A DNA stretch of 64,000 bases from DASUKM01 sp036278735 (lineage in GTDB: Bacteria; Acidobacteriota; Vicinamibacteria; Vicinamibacterales; 2-12-FULL-66-21). The position numbers and the translations under genes were made by a program. Below the pieces are notes generated by a model. The model ran no database searches. It saw only the letters and a list, made by a program, of their open reading frames with translations, and was not told the DNA's origin. Where the stretch lies: NCBI GenBank assembly GCA_036278735.1, contig DASUKM010000050.1, positions 62,001-126,000 on the forward strand. Reading direction: 5' to 3'. This document shows, in pieces, positions 59,617 to 64,000 of this stretch; the stretch's first letter is position 1, and the number at the start of each line of letters is the position of its first letter.

Positions 59617-60422
59617 AGATCGGGAAGGGCGCGCGTTCGGCGGAAGCCCGCGTCGCGCGTGCCGTCGACACGCTCGTCGGACGCCTCGTCGGTCCGTCGG
59701 CCGCGCAGCCGCTCGAGATCGTCCACGGCGTGCTCGAGGAAGCGGAGCGGCAGGTGCAGCCGGCCGCGCGTGGCACGTGGGTGTTCCCGTTCAATCGCGT
59801 CACGCTCGAGCTGACCGCTCCCTCGCGCGACACGCGCGCCGCGCTGGCCGCCGTCGTCGGGCCTCCCGACGCGCTGCGCGACCGCATCGTCGAACGCCTG
59901 CGGCACACGTGCGCTGTCGAATTCCTGCAGGTGCGGATCCGTTACCGTCCGGCGCCGGGAGCGGACTGGGCGCGGCCGGACTATCACGTCGCATTCGATA
60001 CGATCGCGCCGCCCGCCCCGCTCGTCACGGCGCCCGTGATGGCGCAGGCGCACGGCATCGAGTTCGCCGTGGCGAGCGGCGTCACCGAACAGCGGCGCTT
60101 CACGTTCGCTGGCGGGCGGATCGACATCGGCCGGGGGCAGGACGTCGTGGACGCGAAGCAGCGGCTGCTGCGCCGTAATCAGGTGGTCTTCACGGAAGGG
60201 GGCGGCGAGGCGAACCAGACGGTATCTCGCCGCCACGCCCACGTCGTCTACCGCGACGCGTCGCGCGAGTATCGCGTGTACGACGACAACAGCGCGCGGG
60301 GCACGAACATCATCCGGGCCGGCACCACGATCCCGGTGCCCTCCGGCACGCGCGGCGTGCGGGTGCAATCGGGGGACGAGATTGTGCTCGGCCAGGCGCG
60401 GCTGCGCGTGAAGATCGGCTGA
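59613..60422 (+). CDS. FhaA-like protein: DUF3662 N-terminus and C-terminal FHA domain
   Basis: A 269-residue cytoplasmic protein. Residues ~10-120 match the FhaA N-terminal domain (VGRLVGPSAAQPLEIVHGVLEEAE, WVFPFNRVTLELTAPS), and the C-terminal FHA has IDIGRGQD, TVSRRHAHVVY and YRVYDDNSARGTNII, with the Arg, Ser and His that contact phosphothreonine. In Mycobacterium, FhaA binds the phosphorylated pseudokinase of MviN and restrains wall synthesis; a comparable role next to a RodA-PBP fusion is likely. The ATG at 59613 overlaps the RodA-PBP stop. It is the last gene of the cluster. Confidence 0.9.
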   Translation: MKIGKGARSAEARVARAVDTLVGRLVGPSAAQPLEIVHGVLEEAERQVQPAARGTWVFPFNRVTLELTAPSRDTRAALAAVVGPPDALRDRIVERLRHTCAVEFLQVRIRYRPAPGADWARPDYHVAFDTIAPPAPLVTAPVMAQAHGIEFAVASGVTEQRRFTFAGGRIDIGRGQDVVDAKQRLLRRNQVVFTEGGGEANQTVSRRHAHVVYRDASREYRVYDDNSARGTNIIRAGTTIPVPSGTRGVRVQSGDEIVLGQARLRVKIG

Positions 60423-60473
60423 GGCGTCATTCACGCACGACGATCGTCCACTCGCCCGGACGGCGCCGTCGGT

Positions 60474-61070
60474 TCACGCCATCGGTCGAGAACTCAGCTG
60501 CCGCGTCCATACCTGCATGCTGCTGGATGCGGTCCCGTCGGACGGGCACGCCTCGCTCGTCAGCACGAATCCGAGGCGCGCCGCGACGGCGACGCTCGGA
60601 CGATTGCGCGCGTCGCAATGGATCTCCACGCACGAGAATTGCGCGGCCCGAGCGGCGACGTCGAGGACCGCGCGCGCGCCCTCCTGAACGAACCCGCGTC
60701 CGGTCGCATCCGCCCGCAGCCAGTAACCCAGCTCCGCGCGATCGGCGTCGCCGAGAGCGACGCGGCCGGTGGCGGTGCGAGGGAAGAGGTCGATCTCGCC
60801 GAGCACCTCCCCATCGTTGCGAGAGAACATGCCGAACCGCCATTCGCGATCCGACGAGAATGCGGCGGCAAAGCCGGCCAGCCGCTGCGCGAGGGCTGCC
60901 ATCGGCGCCGGGTCGGCGACCCGCGCGGGAATCCACGGACCCAGGTGAGTCCTGTTTGCCTCGAGCACAGGCAGCAGCGCGTCGGCGTCGTCCGGACGCC
61001 AGCAGCGAAGGACGAGACGCGCGGTCGTCAGCTCGACTGGAAGGGGGGCGCGGGTGCGCGATTCATCCAC
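60474..61070 (-). CDS. GNAT acetyltransferase, RimJ/RimL type
   Basis: A 198-residue acetyltransferase of the RimJ/RimL/SpeG group: LTTARLVLRCWRPDDADALLPVLEANRTHLGPWIP at the N-terminus, IDLFPRTATGRVALGDADRAELGYWLRADATGRGFVQEGARAVLD with the acetyl-CoA loop, and CVEIHCDARNRPSVAVAARLGFV. Members acetylate protein N-termini, antibiotics or polyamines. The GTG at 61070 has GGAG 6 nt upstream; the frame is open to 61091. It is convergent with the FHA cluster. The 200 nt upstream are shared with the divergent Xre gene. Confidence 0.88.
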   Translation of the reverse strand: MDESRTRAPLPVELTTARLVLRCWRPDDADALLPVLEANRTHLGPWIPARVADPAPMAALAQRLAGFAAAFSSDREWRFGMFSRNDGEVLGEIDLFPRTATGRVALGDADRAELGYWLRADATGRGFVQEGARAVLDVAARAAQFSCVEIHCDARNRPSVAVAARLGFVLTSEACPSDGTASSSMQVWTRQLSSRPMA

Positions 61071-61270
61071 GGACAACTCCAAGCTGCACACATCATCTGA
61101 CCGTGACCCGGCCCCACCGCCGTCCCTGGCCGCCGTGGACCGCTCGAGCGGGCGGAATCATCCTGAATCGCGAGGCCCGGACCGTCAAGCGGGACGCACC
61201 GCGTGCCGCGTTTCGCCCGGCCTGTGGCGCTGATTGCAATTGCCTATAAACTGAATTATTCTTTCACTTG

Positions 61271-61651
61271 ATGTATCCGCTCGAGGACCCGCATCCGACT
61301 GCGGACGAGGCTGCCGCCGCGCTCGCCAAGGCGACGCTGTCGGCCGCGCGCCGGCTCGGGCTGACCAATCGGGAACTGGCGGCGGTGCTCGGCACGAGCG
61401 AAGCGTCCGTCTCGCGGCTGGCGCGAGAGCGCGCGCTGCGGCCCGGACGCGCGGACGCGTCGCTCGCGTTGTTGTTCGTGCGGCTGTTCCGCAGCCTCGA
61501 CGCGACCACCGGGGGCGACGAAGCGAAGGCCCGCGCCTGGTTCGCCGCCCACAACCGTCACGTGGGCGGGGTGCCGGCCGATCTGGTGCGGTCCCCCGAG
61601 GGGCTCGTGAATGTCGTCCAGTATCTGGACGCAATCCGCGGCAAGCTGTAG
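61271..61651 (+). CDS. Xre/MbcA/ParS-type antitoxin (RES partner)
   Basis: A 126-residue antitoxin with an N-terminal helix-turn-helix (ARRLGLTNRELAAVLGTSEASVSRLARER) and the C-terminal MbcA/ParS toxin-binding domain (ALLFVRLFRSLDATTGGDEAKARAWFAAHNRHVGGVPADLVRSPEGLVNVVQYLDAIRG). This is the standard partner of RES toxins, which follow directly. The ATG at 61271 is preferred to the TTG at 61268. AT-rich DNA (about 61236-61265) upstream probably contains the promoter; the Shine-Dalgarno sequence is weak. Confidence 0.94.
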   Translation: MYPLEDPHPTADEAAAALAKATLSAARRLGLTNRELAAVLGTSEASVSRLARERALRPGRADASLALLFVRLFRSLDATTGGDEAKARAWFAAHNRHVGGVPADLVRSPEGLVNVVQYLDAIRGKL

Positions 61652-62369
61652 CATCGCGCCGTTCGCCGCCGAGCCGTGGCGCGTCGTCGAGGCGCAACAC
61701 CGCATTGCGACCCGCAAGCTGGTGGACTCGGACCGGGAGCAGGCCATCCTCGAGGACCTGCTGGAATCGGCGAAGCCTCCGCTGTCGGAAGGGGGCAAGC
61801 TGCACTACCTCCTCTTCACCCCCTTCCGCTACCCTCCACTGCCGCACGGATCGCGCTTCGGGTCGCGCTGGGAACCGGGCCTCTGGTACGGATCGGAGGC
61901 GCTGCCGACCGCCTTCGCCGAGGTTGCCTACTATCGGCTGCTGTTCCTCGACGGCACCGACGCGGATCTCGGCGCCGTCGAAACGGATCTGTCCGCGTTT
62001 CACGTTCCCGTCGCGACCGCACGCGGGATCGATCTGACGGTCGCGCCGTTCGATCGCTGGCGCCCCTCGCTCGCGTCGAAGGTGAGTTACGCCGTCACCC
62101 AGCCGCTCGGCGCGGCGATGCGCGAGGCGGGGGTGGAGGCGTTCCGGTACGTATCGGCGCGCGACGCGGCGGGCCGGCCGAATGTTGCGCTCTTCACGGC
62201 GCGCGGGTTCGCGGCACGCCGGCCGCGGGCGCTGCAGACGTGGCACTCGATCGCCACGCGCGCGAGCGTCGAGTTCGCGAAGCTCGATTATTTCGAACGT
62301 CAGTCGCACCGGTTTGCGCGGGAGGCGTTCCTCGTCCGCGGCGTCATGCCCCACCCCGCGGTGCCGTAA
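61611..62369 (+). CDS. RES-domain toxin (NAD+-degrading type)
   Basis: A 252-residue RES toxin. The core RES residues are visible in SRFGSRWEPGLWYGSEALPTAFAEVAYYR, GVEAFRYVSARD and the region around RASVEFAKLDYF. Characterised members (MbcT, Pseudomonas Res) deplete NAD+ by phosphorolysis or hydrolysis. The ATG at 61611 overlaps the antitoxin by 41 nt with GAGGGG at 8 nt, so toxin output depends on antitoxin translation. It is longer than typical ~150-200 residue members, with an extended N-terminal helix region, as in other RES proteins of this subfamily. Confidence 0.92.
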   Translation: MSSSIWTQSAASCSIAPFAAEPWRVVEAQHRIATRKLVDSDREQAILEDLLESAKPPLSEGGKLHYLLFTPFRYPPLPHGSRFGSRWEPGLWYGSEALPTAFAEVAYYRLLFLDGTDADLGAVETDLSAFHVPVATARGIDLTVAPFDRWRPSLASKVSYAVTQPLGAAMREAGVEAFRYVSARDAAGRPNVALFTARGFAARRPRALQTWHSIATRASVEFAKLDYFERQSHRFAREAFLVRGVMPHPAVP

Positions 62370-62456
62370 CACCCGCTCGCGCGATGCGGCCGGACGCTAC
62401 TACTCCGCCGGACAGACGAACCGTTCATCGTCTCGCATGCCCGGCTTCACACGCCG

Positions 62457-63014
62457 TCATTCGCGCTCGGCCATGATCGTCTTGATATTGGCTTCGAGGT
62501 CCGCCGGGTCCACGATGCCCACGTACGTGGCGGCAATTCGGCCGTGTCGATCGATCAGGTAGGTTGCCGGCAGCGCGTTGACCTCGAACGCATTCGCCAC
62601 GCGGCCGTCGTCCATCAGGATCGTGTATTTCATGTCGTGCGCCTCGGCGAACGGATTGACGCGTGCCCACGCGTCCTTGGCGCTCGCCAGCCCCTCGTAC
62701 ATGATGTCCATCGAGACGCCGACGACGGCAAGCCCCTGGTCCTTGTAGGCGCCGTCGAGGCGCACGAAGGTGGGCAGCTCCTGCACGCACCCTCCACATC
62801 CGGTCGCCCACATGTTCACCAGGACCGGCTTGCCGCGGAAGTCGGAGAGCTGCATCTTTTTGCCGGAAGCGTCCGCGAGCCGGAACCCGGGAGCATTCTG
62901 TCGATCGTGCGGGGCCCGGACGACCGCGCGTGTGGTCTGCTGCCCCGCGGCGGCGGCCGTCACGAAGAGGAGGCCCGACGCACAGCACACGACTAGCCTG
63001 TTGAGCGTTTTCAT
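62457..63014 (-). CDS. TlpA/ResA-like thiol-disulfide protein, exported
   Basis: A 185-residue thioredoxin-fold protein with a signal peptide (NRLVVCCASGLLFVTAAAAGQ). The redox motif is WATGCGGCVQELP, a CGGC variant of CxxC. FRGKPVLVNMWAT, VVGVSMD, ALPATYLIDRHGRI with the cis-Pro, and GIVDPADLEANI complete the AhpC/TSA-like TlpA pattern. It would reduce or transfer disulfides in the periplasm, for example in cytochrome c maturation. The ATG at 63014 has GGAGG 8 nt upstream. Confidence 0.92.
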   Translation of the reverse strand: MKTLNRLVVCCASGLLFVTAAAAGQQTTRAVVRAPHDRQNAPGFRLADASGKKMQLSDFRGKPVLVNMWATGCGGCVQELPTFVRLDGAYKDQGLAVVGVSMDIMYEGLASAKDAWARVNPFAEAHDMKYTILMDDGRVANAFEVNALPATYLIDRHGRIAATYVGIVDPADLEANIKTIMAERE

Positions 63015-63146
63015 TGTGATCCCCTCCTCCGTTTCGGCGTTGCGGCTCGGCTTGTTCCTGACGTCAGGGCTGAACCCGCGTGGCCGCCCGGATATTCCCG
63101 CGGCAGGCAAGCATGTGGCGAACCGTCCTCCCGCTCGCGACGCCAC

Positions 63147-63452
63147 CTAAAACAACGGATGTCCAACCATGCTCGCCATGATCCAGATCATCAGACAGAA
63201 ACAGACGACGGCGCCGAGGCGAGCGACGGCGTGCCACACCACGAGGCGAGGCGGCAACCCGAGGCGCAGATAAACTCGCCACAGCGGCATCGACCCCTCT
63301 TCCGCAAAGAATTGCTGTCGCGGAAGTTGTGGCGTGACCGCCTGAAGAATGCGATTGCCGATCAGGACATTGGCCATGATGCAGCCGAGGAAGCCGCACA
63401 TCAAGAGAATGAACCCGACGATGCTTGCGAGCCTATCCACGGCGCGGCTCAA
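63147..63452 (-). CDS. Small membrane protein of unknown function
   Basis: About 101 residues with two hydrophobic helices: IVGFILLMCGFLGCIMANVLIG and VVWHAVARLGAVVCFCLMIWIMASMVG. Between them is a ~40-residue hydrophilic loop (LPRQQFFAEEGSMPLWRVYLRL). No family recognised. The TTG at 63452 overlaps the stop of the upstream gene as TTGA and has GGGAG 4 nt before it; a GTG at 63440 is the alternative start. It is therefore likely co-translated with the exported protein upstream. Confidence 0.55.
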   Translation of the reverse strand: MSRAVDRLASIVGFILLMCGFLGCIMANVLIGNRILQAVTPQLPRQQFFAEEGSMPLWRVYLRLGLPPRLVVWHAVARLGAVVCFCLMIWIMASMVGHPLF

Positions 63453-64000
63453 TCCGCTCCCTGCAACTCGAGCCAGCGGCCGCGATACCAGTACCACACG
63501 ACGGACGCTTTTTCGAGAAACTGATCGTCGATGCCTTCGTGATCGAGCGGCGGCGGCTGCGGACCACCATCGGCGACGTCGTGTCGTCGGATGTACTCAG
63601 GCGTCGCGACGGCAAGAGCGCGCGTGTACCCGATCGTTCCGCGATCGTCGATCGTCTCGAGATATGTGCTGTCCGGCGCGGCGCCGAATTCGTCCGGCGC
63701 TGCTGTCGCACCTCCCCGAAACACGAGGATGGACGAAACGCCTCGTCGCGAGCAGAGCACGGCCCAGTCCACCCGATCCGCAGACGTGAACGGCCCCTCG
63801 ATGACGTTCTGCGGCTCGGTCGCGGCAAACGGTTGGGGAATGGTGCATCCGCGCCGGACCAGCTCCAAGCGAATGGCCTGTGGCAGCTCGGTGAACAGAG
63901 AAGGCGGGAGGCGCCTGGTCGCACGGTCTGCCGCGGCCCAGTCCTGCGCGACCGGCGAAGCGCCGGCGCAGAGTGCCATCGCGATGAACGCATTACGCAG
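63449..64000 (-). CDS. Exported protein of unknown function (start beyond the right edge)
   Basis: At least 183 residues. The frame is open to the window end, and the visible N-terminus (RNAFIAMALCAGASPVAQ) looks like the late part of a signal peptide, so the true start is probably just outside; an internal ATG lies at 63979. The mature part has FTELPQAIRLELVRRGCTIPQPF, DWAVLCSRRGVSSILVFRGG, TIGYTRALAVATPEYIRRHD and ends WYWYRGRWLELQGAD, a pattern of secreted proteins that test or bind small substrates. No family recognised. Coupled to the small membrane gene by TTGA overlap. Confidence 0.6.
   Translation of the reverse strand: MRNAFIAMALCAGASPVAQDWAAADRATRRLPPSLFTELPQAIRLELVRRGCTIPQPFAATEPQNVIEGPFTSADRVDWAVLCSRRGVSSILVFRGGATAAPDEFGAAPDSTYLETIDDRGTIGYTRALAVATPEYIRRHDVADGGPQPPPLDHEGIDDQFLEKASVVWYWYRGRWLELQGAD

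Noticed and set aside
54262..60422. Open frames of 1234 (minus) and 2052 (plus, shifted) codons over the kinase-RodA cluster
   Set aside because: Arg/Ala-rich, no motifs, and they overlap genes with intact catalytic residues in the accepted frame.

Overview
This is a GC-rich, gene-dense bacterial chromosome segment, most likely from an Acidobacteriota member of the Vicinamibacteria type. The assignment is inferred from four large FtsX/MacB-type permeases of the acidobacterial orphan (ADOP) style, two of them translationally coupled to PadR regulators, from the TolB-like and BNR-repeat proteins, and from the base composition. I see no rRNA or tRNA gene, no insertion sequence, no prophage and no CRISPR array.

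Layout. 1-4370 (minus): the str/S10 ribosomal operon rpsL-rpsG-fusA-rpsJ-rplC-rplD (rplD runs off the left edge), with no tuf between fusA and rpsJ; its likely promoter is at 4641-4669. 4743-10314 (minus): a CsbD-like stress protein, a MetX-like secreted alpha/beta hydrolase, an amidohydrolase and ADOP permease 1. 10463-13212: a cupin, cystathionine beta-synthase and an ICMT-like methyltransferase. 13209-17536: an M20 peptidase followed by a kinase/M23/class-III aminotransferase triple fusion. 17573-25101: ADOP permeases 2 and 3, a PadR regulator, an FAD monooxygenase, a GNAT enzyme and a dual-specificity phosphatase. 25321-33000: UPF0182, a ParB-domain protein, MoaD/BNR pair, DUF4188, PnuC, a decayed VOC gene and DUF3052. 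33219-39000: PadR/ADOP 4, FAD hydroxylase, DUF2277 and SDR. 39120-49486: carbohydrate-active and secreted proteins (GH27/36-like, GH43, MBL, DUF305, LVIVD, TolB-like), Tag glycosylase and a frameshifted membrane gene. 49511-51521: DHCW cupin, carbonic anhydrase and a Phd/PIN toxin-antitoxin pair. 51643-60422: a tightly coupled FHA / 31-residue membrane peptide / PP2C / Ser-Thr kinase / RodA-PBP fusion / FHA cluster. 60474-64000: GNAT, Xre/RES toxin-antitoxin pair, TlpA-like protein and two unknowns.

Two things stand out. First, the 51643-60422 cluster resembles the actinobacterial fhaA-fhaB-pstP-rodA-pbpA-pkn locus, but its SEDS glycosyltransferase and class B penicillin-binding transpeptidase are one 1109-residue polypeptide; the genes would couple Ser/Thr phosphorylation to septal or side-wall peptidoglycan synthesis. 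Second, intergenic gaps are filled by tandem arrays whose unit is always exactly 7 bp, although the unit sequence differs between arrays (RGRCGGA, ACTGGNN, GGCTTTA, CAGCTTC). At 12272-12607 two unit types follow each other with the 7-bp phase unbroken over 48 units. Array sequence also enters coding ends and the str operon.

Coupling by 1-4 nt overlaps (ATGA, GTGA, TTGA) is very common here and fixes many starts. Several genes lack a Shine-Dalgarno sequence and carry a -10-like hexamer 6-9 nt before the start codon, which suggests leaderless transcripts.
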